Source of the DNA: Leucocoprinus leucothites
Lineage: Eukaryota > Basidiomycota > Agaricomycetes > Agaricales > Agaricaceae
Assembly: GCA_013368445.1 (NCBI GenBank)
Contig: JAACJO010000029.1
Location: 124,001 to 188,000, forward strand
Reading direction: 5' to 3'
Length of the DNA stretch: 64,000 bases
The stretch's first letter is position 1. Every line of letters starts with the position of its first letter. The notes under the pieces are model-generated. The model worked only from the letters and a program-made list of their open reading frames with translations. It was not told the DNA's origin and searched no databases. A program made the translations under genes and the position numbers. This document shows positions 23,640 through 35,829 of the stretch, in pieces.

Positions 23640-24966
23640 TGTGATGCAAAAACCGAAAGTAAACAGGAAATACTAATATCTTCGCAATTTCACACTTAGT
23701 ATTATGAAAGAATAATGCTATGCCTAAGAGCCCTATAGTGTGTTAGCAGTGTAGCTACAAAGCTACTTACTAAGAAGTAATATGGTCAACCAATATGGCT
23801 GGTGAGACTGGTAATCTTGTACAGCTGTCCACTGTTGTGAACCATTCTGGGGATTTGAACCCTTGACTTCAGGACACCATATCACCAAATTACTGCTTTG
23901 GGATTTGAGGGAAACCTCCACACTAAGAATGATCCAAATGATCTAAAAATAAGGACCAGGGCCTAGAACCAGATCAGAAGGATCAATGGACCAGTTAACA
24001 GACAACGATCTGCATTTTCCACATGTACAAGACAAGAACCTAGCTACCCCATGTCATTTCCACACTGTTCAGTCATACAACTGTACTGGCCAAGCAAACT
24101 GATGGCTGCATTGATGTGGCAGAGGTCCTCAGGTAAAGAAACTATCACAGCCGAAATGATTATCCATGATTAATAAAAGCTTAATGAAAGAAACTCACAT
24201 GGTAGCTACTCCACTACCCACACGACAATCTAGTGATTGAACAGACCTACCAGTCAGTGTTGCATTGTAAAAGTATACCCAGGTGAATCCAGGACAATTC
24301 AGTCATTTTCTATTAGTCAATTTCAAGTCATACCTATTTCTTTCTAGAATATTTTGTCTATTTTTGTATTTCTCAAATAATATAAAAAGGGCCCAATAGC
24401 ATGTGGATAGGGAAGGAATCCTATGCCTCCATAGTGCTATAGGGTGTGTAGACCACAAACTAAGCATTTTCGAGTGAATAAGAGATCAACCTTCTAAGAG
24501 AACTCTAACAGGAAAGACTTCTACTAGTTAGTCTAAGAAATATTCTAAGACATCTCCAGTTCAATCTAGCATCACAGCAAAGTAGCTACCAAGCTAAGAA
24601 GGCTTGTAGATAAAGCATATCGACCGCACCAGCACCAGTGTGTGACTGAGTAGGTGATTATAGACAAGGTCCAGTTGACCTTAGAGAGAAATAGAGACAG
24701 CCTCAGAATAAAAGATCTTAGCTATATAAGTTAGCTAAGCATTACAAACTGTGCACTTAGTCAGGATCCTAGTACAGTGTTTGAGAATTTCACAAAGTAA
24801 ATAAAACAGCATTTAGTTTCATTGCACATTTTGCATTATTCAGCAGTAGCTACATAAATCCTCATCTATTTCTCATACTTCCCCTCAAATTCATTTGAGG
24901 TTACATTCTAGCTACCTAGCTAGTGCTCTACTTGATGTCATATCCATACATCAGTGAGCATCTACA
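23640..24966 (+). repeat. LTR-B abutting truncated LTR-C
   Basis: TGTGATGCAAAAACCG..GAGCATCTACA, 1,327 bp, the same orientation as 12154-13490. It is followed by ACAT (24967-24970), which matches the ACAT left of the adjoining LTR-C rather than any 4-bp repeat at its own left edge. The pair therefore sits between TSDs as one unit. Confidence 0.75.
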
Positions 24967-24970
24967 ACAT

Positions 24971-25232
24971 TGTAGTCTGGTCCATACCAGACTACCTTCT
25001 TATGATCTATCTCTAATTTCGGTCATTAATCAATGACCTACATCTATATTTGTATGCATTTTGTAATGGCTTGATCACGTTATGTAATACCTGTGTTATA
25101 TTCACCTGTACAGTTGCTTATTAAGCAACTGATCTGTTCTTGTTTATACCATGTAGTCACCTATAAGAGGGTCAGAACTATTTGGTGTGAACTCTAGGAT
25201 CATCATTCTCAATATAAAGCACAAGCTTTACA
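24971..25232 (+). repeat. LTR-A, 3' LTR of gypsy-A (262 bp)
   Basis: TGTAGTCTGGTCC..GCTTTACA, equal in length to the 5' copy and followed by AACAT. It carries the same TTAAGCAACTG palindrome half. It differs from the 5' LTR at about 20 sites, mainly transitions. Confidence 0.8.
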
Positions 25233-25237
25233 AACAT

Positions 25238-26039
25238 TGGTTATCCTCTGACCTTTACAAAAGGTACACTACATATGCAACAGACATCACACATATAATT
25301 TGAATCATCTACCCCCTAGGTAGTCAACCTACATTGTATTGACTGCCACAGTCCAGTGAAGTATTGCAATGTATCAACTCACATGGGGCCAGCAATTCCT
25401 GGAGATGATACACAGGATGTCATGTAGTGGCTTTGATTAATGTAGGAAGACAAAACACAAAGTAATATATTTATTATACAGGACTCTAAGAATATCATGA
25501 ATCAAAGATGTTAGCATACTTATCCACAGTATAGGGCTAGTGCACTGGAGACAATTCTGGGCTTATGCTGAGTGCATTGGGAAGAGAGCCAGCCTCAGGC
25601 AAGACATATGGGATATTGATATTGAGACCAGCAAGGGAGGTAGATTGTTGAGAGATAGTGAGGGATATACCTGAATCATGCATATAACATAGAAAAATTG
25701 GTGCAAAAATTGAGTGATGAATTGCATATGTCAGCAGGTCAGACACATAGCAGCATCAAAGGGTTCAGTGGAAGTTTGAGGCAGCATGGAGGTAGTACCA
25801 GTGTGAGCAGAAACAACATTGCCACTGATAAATGGGGGGGCACATCATTGTTGCTTACAGAACTGCTGATATCAGAAAGAGCATCCAAAATGTGCCTAAG
25901 TCATATTGCTGGTGTCTGTCCAGCATCCTTGTCATCTATAGGAATTATTAGCAGGCATTAATTGAGAAATGCAAGCAAAACATGCCTATATGTGAGTTTA
26001 AGACCCCAGGACTATCTAGAAAGATTTGCTCATCATTAC
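25238..26039. other. No recognisable gene
   Basis: AT-rich, CpG-poor DNA continuing the sequence that lay left of gypsy-A before insertion. Short frames at 25537-25961 on both strands show no motif. Confidence 0.35.
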
Positions 26040-27504
26040 TCATGTCCAGTAGTGCATGGTGAACATCCCCTGGCAAGACAATGGAATGTTCACTGGGCAA
26101 AGTGGGTATAGTGAGAAGAGCCTGATGGACATGAGTAGGAGATATTGCTGATCTAGATTGAATGTGATCTGGAAGAAAGTAGAGTGTTCAGGGGGGAAAG
26201 TCAAAAGGTAATGAACTATATATTTACCAGATATTGAGAAAAAACTTGCTGGTTCCAGGAAGGTATCAGCCTGTTCATTGATTGCAGCAAATGTTGCAAT
26301 AGGGGATTGAATAGAGGCAGAAGAAGAGGAAGTTGAGAGTGACTGCAGAGCAGTCCAGACAGCAGTAAGGGAGTGTGACTGAGACCCAGGAGTAGCATGA
26401 TTATTGCAACTGGCAATATGATCTTTGCTGAGATTCAGTGATGCTTGTGTTGCAGGAACTTGTGATGTTGTAGAAGTGCCAGAACCCAGCATGCTTGAGC
26501 TTGGTAAAATACCAGATGATGGGAAACTGGTAAATATGTTGGTAGCATGTGCATGTAGAGGCCATAAGGTGAAATGATGAGGATATTTGGGGTTAGGTAA
26601 TGTGGCAGGACATACAATTTCATCCAGCTCCAAATAAACATGAGTGTTAGCAATAAATGTGGGATTGCTGAAGTCTTTACCAGATTCACATCCCCAAGTT
26701 AATGATGTATTATAGTCAGAATATGGCCTCTTGAATTTATTGTCAGTGGCACAGCACATTTGTGCTATGTTAGAAAGGTCAAGGTCAACACCCCAGGTCC
26801 ACTTAAGCAATGGATGTTCTGAAATGTGATCACACTTGGCTTCTGCATATTCATATATCATATTGGCAAGTTGATGTTTGATGACAGAACATGCACTGCT
26901 ATCAGCTCCTCTAGTAGGATTATTCAGTTGATGCTGCTGATGTAATGCCCTGTTTGGTATTGTATCCCAAATTTGCCTGGGAAGTTTCTTTTGTGATACA
27001 TTGTTGATAGAGCTCATTCAAACCTAAAGCCCAGCATATCATCGAACATCACTTGTCTTCATACTGATTCTTGAGCTGCTGCAAACTGTGTTGAAGCTTT
27101 TGAACATGATGCATAGCATCCATGGCAGCACCATGGTACAATATGCAATGATCACATTCAAGATCAATCTGAGGGGCAGGGAGGTGGGCTGGTACTAGTG
27201 CCAGTGTTGCAAACCATTCCAGCAACAGCTGTTTTGCATGAACTTGTATACAGACATCAAGGTTACAGAAGCCTAATAAATCCATTTCCATAGGCTTGCA
27301 CTTTTGCTTCCACCAGTTGTATGCATATTTCTCCACCATGCCAGTTGGAAAGGGGGTTGTGTCACTGGCATCCAGAATATGGTGAACATAGTCATCTATA
27401 TTCAATGTTTCATCAGCATAGTCTATTTTTGCTGTGAGGATGCTTGTCAAAATTGGAACTTTGTGCAGTTGCCCATGTGCTGCCTCAAACCCAAACCATA
27501 TCAT
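26040..27504 (-). pseudogene. Unrecognised reverse-strand ORF pair
   Basis: Two consecutive reverse frames, 27504-27049 (151 codons) and 27017-26040 (325 codons), lie in different phases and may be exons of one gene or a frameshifted copy. The first contains MVEKYAYNWWKQKCKPMEMD and a coiled-coil-like end (HVQKLQHSLQQLKNQYEDK). The second is Ser/Thr/Pro-rich in its middle. I do not recognise either. They lie just downstream of the KDZ transposase on the same strand, separated by LTR-G, so they could be part of the same transposon. The 325-codon frame is the second longest in the window. Confidence 0.4.
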
Positions 27505-27669
27505 AGTGAAATACTTGTAGTTTTATCCATGATCACTTTCCATAGGATATTAATGCAATGTATATACCAGTTCTTTGATAAGACATATTTCAATCATTGA
27601 TATATGACCAGGTTCAGTGTATTGCATTGCCATCAGTAGAGCATGAAATTATGACTCAAAGTAAGGCAC

Positions 27670-28270
27670 TGTTATATATATTAATTATATCTAGCATTTA
27701 TTCCATTTATAATGTGAAGTCGATATTAGTCTTACTAAAGTAATATCACAATTATGTCTTTTTTTTGTATTTGTTTCTGATATCTTTAGTTTGTTTTGAC
27801 TCATTTACTTTGTTTAGGTTTTGTTTATATTTTGATGACATGTGATTATTAAATATAGCTGTGCTATATTTGGACTTACCTTGTGATTGTATCAGATAAT
27901 CAAAGAAGAACTTCTAAAGCTCCTTTGACAGATCACATCTTATATAGTTTAATTAGAGTTAAAGAAGCTATACACTTCTCTTCTTTCATGAGAAGCCCTT
28001 AGCCCTAGTTAATATTAGATAAAGACTTGTATCATATACAACATTTCTCCTTGGTTAGGTGGAGACTCAATATGAGCCTTTATCTATACAAAGTTGAATT
28101 GAACTTAAGCCTTTAAGATCTCAATTACTAAAGTCTTTAACTCTATAATTGCCATATTATACTCTGACTTTGTAAATGACTTTGTTACTTGCTGAGAAGG
28201 AGTCCCCTTTGGTAAGATTAAGTTGATACTTATCATGCCAGCTTAGGACTGGGCCAGCATCACTATAATA
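27670..28270 (+). repeat. Solo LTR-G copy 2, CpG-depleted
   Basis: TGTTATATATATTAATTATA..CACTATAATA (terminal CA decayed to TA), TSD GGCAC at 27665-27669 and 28271-28275. Homologous to 15313-15969 in reverse complement; essentially every CpG of that copy is TpG or CpA here. Confidence 0.85.
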
Positions 28271-28299
28271 GGCACAATAAGCTACAAACCAACAATATC

Positions 28300-31200
28300 A
28301 GAGGACATGTTGGTGCAAATATAATTAATGTCTCCATCAAGGTAGGATTGATCAACAAATTGATTGATTTGATTATATAATGGGGCTGATCACATGATAT
28401 TAGGCCACTACAATAATGCCAATGCTAGTATCTTTCTACAATCAATGCTGTATATAGGTTTTGTCATAACTATTGTTGGCCAGGCTAAATATATTTGAGG
28501 CATTGTTTGCCATCCTTATCCACATCACCATTTTCCAAGTGGCATAAGCAGTATTCCCTGGGCTTTCTGCCATCATGTATTAGGCAGCCTGGATCTCCTT
28601 TTTAAATAACAAAGAATGCACTGTCCACTACATTTCATATGTGACAAGAATGTCCTCTTCTTCCCACCACATCTTACAGGTACAAGCATGTAAGTAATGA
28701 ATATGTTGAACTGTATAGAAAGGATTATGCCCTGGCAGACCTGGAATAAAGCATTGGACATACATTCACAAACAGCTGCTGGGGATGTAGATGTGCTTGC
28801 AGAGCTAGTTTGCCATATCCACAATAGTTTTATATTGGTTGAACCAGTATAGTTGGGGTCAAGCATGGCCATGCTTGCTTTGATGTCTTCTCTCTTCAAT
28901 GGCTGAAATGTATTCAACATTCCTGTGCCAGCATCAAGGCATTTCAATGCTGCTTGGGACTTGTTGTATATGTAGCAATGGAAAGAAATCTTCTTGTTTA
29001 GCTTGCCAATTTGAGCACAGGATCATGTTTATATACCCTTCTTCAGAGCTAAGTATATGATATACAAATATTGAAAAGATTTTTCAGCAATGAGATGCCT
29101 CAATGCTAAAATGTGCCAAGCAGCTTGTTGCTGGTAGAATACTACTTCCAAGCTGCCAAATCTCTCTCTGAGCAAACTACAAGAGGAAGGCAACAAGATG
29201 GCATGCTTAGCAACTGCCAATCTTTGTTGAGCATTGAATCATCCAACAGTCATGCCAGCATATAGGCATTTGGGCTATCTGGGCTGATATTGTTGTTAGT
29301 CTCCTCATCATCAACATCAAACAGCATAGCATCAGGGTCATATGTGTTGATATCTACAGCACTCCCTATTTGACCCACTATGGCCTGTTGAAGTCATTCC
29401 AGCACAAAAAACTTGCACCAGATTAGTTCTGTAAATTCATTGAGTTTTGTGACTCCCATGTCTTATGTGATATCCCCGAGATGATCAGCAATATATTGCA
29501 GCTTGGTTCTAGTCACATAGTCTTTGGTTTCCCACTCCAGCCATAGTAGGTTACACTCACTGTTGTTCCTTGATGTCCAGTACCAACTGAATCCAATGAT
29601 CTGCCTCCATTATTGTTAGCATAGGTATATTTGCCACCTGCAGATACACTAGTTTAATTTGTATGCATAGGACATTCATGGCTTTTGGGTCCTCAAATCT
29701 CCTTGCTTCTGTGTTTGAAATCTCTGTATCCCACTTCTTGCAGTCATCTTCCTCCATAGCAGTGACAATGTTTGCAAAATATTTCATGGATTCATCAGAC
29801 ATTTTGGTGGCTTGGCAGTATCTGTTGCAAAGTATACTCCCTAATTCCAAGACAGGTAATGAATTTATAAGTCATTCAAACAGGAACAATTTCCATGCCC
29901 ATGTTGAGCAACTTCTTGTGGTTTAAGTTGGTTGCATGATCATCAATTGTTTCAGCCTAGCTTGTGAGGGTTGCCATGCAGACCATTGGTGTGATGGAGT
30001 TGAGGCTTAACCAGATCATTTCTAGAATCTCTCCCACTATAACTCCAGTATGAGGTATAAATGAGGTAGCATATCAAAATAAGCACTCCTCCTTATGCCC
30101 ATGCATATGGAACATGCTGATTTCATGGTCAAGTTTAAAATTTGCTGGTAGTAAGTGATCGATGCACTCTTGTATGTTCACTAAATATTGGCATGCAATG
30201 TCATAAATGAGCATAGCACCTTGATCAGGGTCAACCTTAGTCATTTTCAATACCTGCAAAAGTACCCAATCAATGTTCTTTTGCTGTTCACCCTTGAACA
30301 AATCAGCAATCACATTCAGCACCAGGCATCCATGTGGTGCACAAGCAATGCCCACAATGCCAGTAATGTCACATACTTTGGAGCCATGCATCACAAGGTC
30401 AATGGCCCAAAATTGGTTCTCACATGGTGCTTTCTAGAATGTTTGGATCAGTATCCATTTAATGCTGATGCCAATGTGGATGCCAGAATGCAACCCCAGC
30501 TTCACATGGCATATTGCAATGTTGGTGCTTACTACAGCTCGGTTAATAGCAGAATCAAGGAAGGTTTGATACTCTTCCCATTTGGCAAACATACCTGACC
30601 CTTCCAACAGCCAAATATCTGATGTGTAGTTTTGCTGTACATGATCTGCCTTGAAGTTACCATCAGCAACAAAGAACCACCAATAGGCTCACCTAATAAT
30701 ATAGATAAGTTTATATTTTTCATACCCATATTCTTCTCATACCAGTTTTTATCTCCTTTCCACTGTGTAGGCAACTTTATCCCTAGCTGTGGTGTAGAGG
30801 CTCATTGATGTATGGATATAATGTCAAGTAGAGGACTAGCTAGGTAGCTAGAATGTAACCTCAAACAAATTCAAGGGGAAGTATGAGAAATAGATGAGGA
30901 TTTATGTAGCTACTGCTGAACAATGCAAAATATGCAATAAAACTAAATGCTGTTTATTTACTTTGTGAAATTCTCAAACACTGTACTAGGATCCTGACTA
31001 AGTGCACAGTTTGCAATGCTTAGCCAACTTCTATAACTGAGATCTTTTATCCTAAGGCTATCTCTGTTTCTCTCTAAGGTTAACTGGACCTTGTCTATAA
31101 TTACCCACTCAGTCACACACTGGTGCTGGTGCAGTTGATATGCTTTAACTACAAGCCTTCTTAGCTTGGTAGCTACTTTTCTGTGACACTAGGTTGAACT

Positions 31201-33460
31201 TGAGATGTCTTAGAATATTTCTTAGATTAACTAGTAGAAGTCTTTCCTGTTTAGAATTCTCTTAGAAGGTTGATCACTTATTCACTTGAAAATGCTTAGT
31301 TTGTGGTCTGCACACCCTATAGCACTACAGAGGCATAGGATTCCTTTTCTATCTGTATGCTGTCAGGCCCTTTTTATATTATTTGAGAGATACAAAAATA
31401 GACGAAATATTCTAGAAAGGAATAGGTATGACTTGAATTTGACTAATAGAAAATGACTGAATTGTCCTGGATTTGGCTGGGTATACTTTTATGATGTGAC
31501 ACTGACTGGTAGGTCCATTCAATTGCTAGGTTGTCTTGTGGGTAGCAGAGTAGCTACCACATGAGTTTCTTTTATTAAGCTTTTATTAATCATGGATAAT
31601 CATTTCAGCTGTGATATTTTCTTTACCCGAGGACCTCTGCCACATCAGTGTGACCATTGGTTTGCTTGGCCAGTACAGTTGTATGACTGAACAGTGTGGA
31701 AATGACATAGCTAAGCAGTGGGGTAGCTAGGTTCCTGTCTTGTACATGTGGAAAATGCGGATCATTGTCTATCAACCAGTCTGTTGATCCTTCTGATCTG
31801 GTTCTAGACCTTGGTCCTTATTTTTAGATCATTCGGATCATTCTTGGCACAGAGGTTTCCCTCAAGTCCCAAGGCGGTAATTTGGTGATATGGTGTCCTG
31901 AAGTTGAGGGTTTGAATCCCTGGAATGGTTCACAACAGTGGACAGCTGTACTAGATTACTAGTCTCACCTGCTGTATTGGTTGACTGTATTACTTCTTAG
32001 TAAGTAGCTTTGTAGCTACACTAATGCACTATAGGGCTCTTAAACATAACATTATTCTTTTATAATACTAAGTGTGAAATCGCGAAAATATTAGTATTTC
32101 TTGTTTATTTTCGGTTTTCACATCACAGCGGGCATGCCAGGCAAAAGTTTGCCAGCTCCCCATGAGCAAAGCTCCTGGGATTCTACTGATTCAAGGCCAT
32201 GACCACTCCATTTTAGCTTCTTCAACCAATGCCATAGCCTTGCCATGCAGAGGAGTTCTTGGTAAAGGTTTGGTGTTTTTTCAGGTGCCTCCAGCAAAGT
32301 AATGCATCTGAGCTTTTGAAAATACTGATATGCTGATGCCTTACATTCCAGGTTTGACACTCTGTAGTCATCTAGAACTGCAGTTGTAAATATTGTACAA
32401 TATTGATTGAACATTGTTGGAATGAGTCTTGAATACATGAGGTTGGCATGGACATCTTTGGCACCCTGGCAGGATCATGTCACAAGCACACAATGGTAAA
32501 TACCATTAATGTTCACAATTCGGACATATTGATTGTTGAATGGATCATGACATAGAACCTGGCCTTGAACACCAATTTCTGCATGCTCTTCCATCAGATA
32601 ATCTTTATCAATCCTTTTGTCTTCTGTACCTTCTGAAGCTGGGTTGCCACCCAGCCCATCTGGTTGCTTTGCTGGCTGTTTGGCCCCATCTAGCACATAG
32701 GCCCAATTGCCCATTGTGATGCACCTTTCCAGATAGTTCTGTTCCTCACTGTCCTTCACAACATGCAGCTGTTCTAGGATTGTGATTTCACTCAAAAGGC
32801 AGCCTGGTGCTCCCACTCTACTCTAATGCTGGGCCATGATATATGTACCCACATCCTAAAGCAATGCTGATTGAAAGTGAGTGCCAGTCCAGCACTCAAC
32901 ATTATGAAGTGCATTTTGACAATGGCATTCTCTCATGCACCTCCAGCACAGTAGCTCTGGTAGTGTACAATCACAGCATTACCATATAGTTTATCTAGCA
33001 TTCAGGAAATGCTCACAGGCAGTGGAATTTGGCAATGCCTCTCTTGCAAGGAGAGCTTGCAACAAGTTATCCAATCTCCAACAAAACTCTTCCTTCCACA
33101 TTTGTTGCTTCAGTCATATTCAGTGATGTTCATGAGACTCCCAAAATGACCACTTTCCTTATTAGTGCCCAATACCTCATCATCCTCCTGTTCTTCTTCA
33201 ATGTTATCAATGGTTTGTACATTATCTCTATCCTCTAATGGTACTATTGTGCATGACTCAGGTGGTACATTTGATAGAAAACCTACTATGGGTCTCAGTG
33301 CCACCTCTATATGTTGAATTACTGTTCCTTGTCATGCCTCTTTTGAAACAGTGGCAAATGTCACAATGTCAATGGCATCATCATTGTCTTTGGTCAACAT
33401 GTCATTTGTTGCTTGCTTTTGCTTCTTTGAGAACATTTGGTGTTCCTTGGTCTGAGCCAT
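28300..33460 (-). pseudogene. KDZ transposase, decayed and interrupted
   Basis: Read on the reverse strand from MAQTKEHQMFSKKQKQATN (33460). The N-terminal part has HNVECWTGTHFQSALL, like the Cys-cluster region in KDZ proteins. Then come FNQYCTIFTTAVLDDYRVSN and ASAYQYFQKLRCITLLEAP (32438-32118), FCLACP up to the LTR-B insertion, QLGIKLPTQWKGDKNWYEK after it, then GIVGIACAPHGCLVLNVIAD, KGEQQKNIDWVLLQ, YDIACQYLVNIQE and FHMHGHKEECLF (30394-30074), and C-terminal helices near 29850-28573. KDZ (Kyakuja-Dileera-Zisupton) enzymes are DDE-type transposases of large fungal DNA transposons. Many stops and shifts make it dead. I did not identify terminal inverted repeats. Confidence 0.75.
30793..32127 (-). 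repeat. Solo LTR-B inside the KDZ transposase
   Basis: TGTAGAGGCTCATTGATG..TCGGTTTTCACATCACA, 1,335 bp. Flanks GTGG (30789-30792) and GCGG (32128-32131) form a 4-bp TSD in which one copy lost its CpG. Removing it rejoins CLACP to QLGIKLP in one frame of the transposase. A T-arm-like GAGGGTTTGAATCCCTG occurs near 31906. Confidence 0.85.
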
Positions 33461-34020
33461 GGTAATGAAGTAGTAGATGAATGTTGAGATTAAAGAAACC
33501 ATCAATAGCTATTGTTAGGTGTCCTTCATCACCTACCTTGTAACATGTGTTGTGTGAACATAGGCTCATGCAACAATTTGCAGTGTGCAACCATATTGTC
33601 ACCTCATGTTAATATTCACCTGTTGCCACTCACCATTGTGAATGCTGCAGCCAAAACATTGAAACCACAAGCAGACTACATGTAAAATCCTGAAGAATGG
33701 ATGGTTTTAAACAAATTCAGAGAGGAATACTGATTACAGGACACAACACAATCACAGGCCCATATATTCAAGTCAAAGATTTTGCCAGACATTTTCAATT
33801 ACTAGACAAATAATGGAGCTTTGCCCCTTGGCATGGATGAAATAGATGGTTGTAGAAAGTACTCCATGAGTACGAAGTCCTCAGGGTAAGAGAATGATAA
33901 ACTGCTGAGGATGCATGTAAGTAAACACTTGTATATATATGTTATCTGATATTGGAGATGATAGGTGGTGTCATGAAACTGTCATGAATGATAGAGAACT
34001 ATGTTCTACACACCCCCACA
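33461..34020 (-). other. Junction of KDZ and copia; likely copia 3' LTR end
   Basis: On the reverse strand, CTGTGGGGGTG (34020-34011) resembles a polypurine tract and is followed at once by TGTAGAACATAGTTC, a plausible LTR start at 34010. The LTR's other end and its mate are not identified. The remainder holds no clear gene. Confidence 0.4.
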
Positions 34021-35829
34021 GGACAGGATAGTGATGAGACAAACTAAAAACCAAGTGTTAAGAACCAAGTGAAGAAGAGTTTCATATAGTAAGACCTAGT
34101 GTTTTCCTATGATTGATGAATGCTTTGCCTATCAATGGTTTCATGAGGTATATTCTTAGTAGGCACCCAGGATGCTGAAAGTGTTTTCCCAATCTGGTCC
34201 CTAAGGAAACAATGTTGAACATTAATGTGCTTCATGTGAACAGTGATGGCATCAGAGCTTGCAAGTGACAAGGCCAATTGATTGTTGCAGAGACCAGGAC
34301 ATGTGTCCAGAATGTTGATGGCAAACAGGACAAACAGCATTCAAATCCAAAGAGCCTCCTTGACATAATGCATGAGTGCATAATACCCAGCTCCAGTTAA
34401 AGACAGTGCCACTGCTTTCTGCTTGACAGAGGACCAGGATACAAGACAACCAAACAAGAAAAAACAATACTCTGAAATACTCTTCTGATCATGGGAATCC
34501 AATACCCAATCAGCATCAGAGAACCCAGCATTCTGAATGTATCCATGCAAAGGGTGGTCAAACTGTGATGAATCTTAACCAAAAGTAAGAGCCAAATGAC
34601 AGGTGCCAGAGAGGTAGCACAAGACATTTTTTGCTGCAAGTAAGTGAGTCTGTGTAGGATTCACATTGTGTTGACCAAGGGACATAACCATATACACAAT
34701 GTCAGGATGAGTACATACTGCTAGGTAAAGCAAACTGCCCACAATGGACTGATAGTGAACCTGAAGATATTCATTGGTGATATCTGGGCAAGAATTGGGG
34801 GGTGCAGGAGTCAAGTCCAATAATTGTGTGGTTATAGGATATGATTGAGGAGTTGCATCAAGAAGATTCCAATCCTCAAGGAGATCCAGGATAAAGTTCT
34901 CCTGAGACAACCAGATAAGCAGCTCAGGGCAATTCTGAATAATCCAACAACCCAGAAAAAGTTGAGTAGGTCCCATGTCAACAATTGTCAATCACACATG
35001 AAGACAACCCAGGAACCAGTTGCATAGCTTAATATTGGTAGCTGCTGTGAGTCTGTCATTGACATGAACTAGGATGAAAAGGCAAAGCAGTGAGCCATTT
35101 CCTGGCATTGGGATGGAGGGATCAGGTAGCTTATCCCAGATTCCAATGAAAAAGGTGTGGTCAACTTCACAATGCACCAGACCAATGGAAAGCATGACAC
35201 TAAGCAGTAACTGGTAAAACTCATATGCTGTCTGGCATATACCATAGAGTGCAAAGTTTAGATGAAGGACCAACTTTGGATTGTTGAGAGGAAAACCAGG
35301 AATTTGGCAAATATGGATGTCTCATTGAAGCTTTGCATGTAGGAAAGCAGTTTTATAATCCCAGTTGAAAAGCTCCAGATCCCAAACTGCAGCAAGAGTC
35401 AGAGTGACATGAATGGACACCATCTTCACAACTGGTGTATATGTTTCACCAAAATCCCCTGGCCATTGGCAGTATCCTTTAGCAACAAGGTGTCCCTTCT
35501 CCTCACCAACCTTAGGTAGACCCTCCAGATCATGCTTATTAGCATAGACCCAGTGAACCCTTTACAACCAGTTGGCAATACACAAGGTGTAAAAGCACCC
35601 ATCTTGTTAAGGCTGTCCCATTCACATTGCATGGCTGCCTTCCATAAAGAATCATTGGGATGAAGAAGCATTTCATGGTAAGATTCCAGTGCCTTTGATA
35701 AATCATGACCTGGAAAATTCCTATGATGACCAGGAGTAGTAGAGAGGCCAATGAAGCCATACCTGCAAAGAGGACAAGGACATCCTCACATCGCTGATAT
35801 GGCCAATGTCCATATAAACCTATAAACAT
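34021..35829 (-). pseudogene. Ty1/copia reverse transcriptase-RNase H remnant
   Basis: From 35829 downward: WDSLNKMGAFTPCVLPTG, an aligned RT core, LYGICQTAYEFYQLL, then LFILVHVNDRL, where the usual YVDD has become HVND. Then FLGCWIIQNC, YQSIVGSLLYLAVCTHPDIV (34991-34575), and RNase H-type SDADWVLDSHDQKSISEYC and KQKAVALSLTGAGYYALMH. Gag, protease and integrase are missing at the 5' side, so this is a truncated, inactive copy. It lies between the KDZ and an LTR block. Confidence 0.75.

Larger units (their letters stand above)
8484..25237 (+). mobile_element. Ty3/Gypsy element gypsy-A with nested insertions
   Basis: Two 262-bp LTRs (8489-8750 and 24971-25232), both TGTAGTCTGG..GCTTTACA, are flanked outside by AACAT (8484-8488 and 25233-25237), a 5-bp TSD. 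Between them lie, in order, gag, zinc knuckle, protease, reverse transcriptase, RNase H start, integrase C-terminus, chromodomain-like end and an extra ORF, all broken by stops and insertions. The LTRs differ at roughly 20 of 262 sites, mostly transitions, so the element is not young. Caution: the 3' LTR also has AACAT on its left, so it could be a solo LTR, and I see no clean polypurine tract. About two thirds of a standard RNase H-integrase segment is missing at 20107-20309. Confidence 0.75.

Noticed and set aside
24971..25232. Independent solo LTR instead of the 3' LTR of gypsy-A
   Set aside because: Possible, because AACAT stands on both sides, but the equal 262-bp length, the outer AACAT beside the 5' LTR and the coding order fit a two-LTR element better. 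Kept as a stated doubt.
31850..31930. A tRNA gene in LTR-B
   Set aside because: Only the T-arm can be drawn. No complementary acceptor stem or D-arm was found at the required distance.
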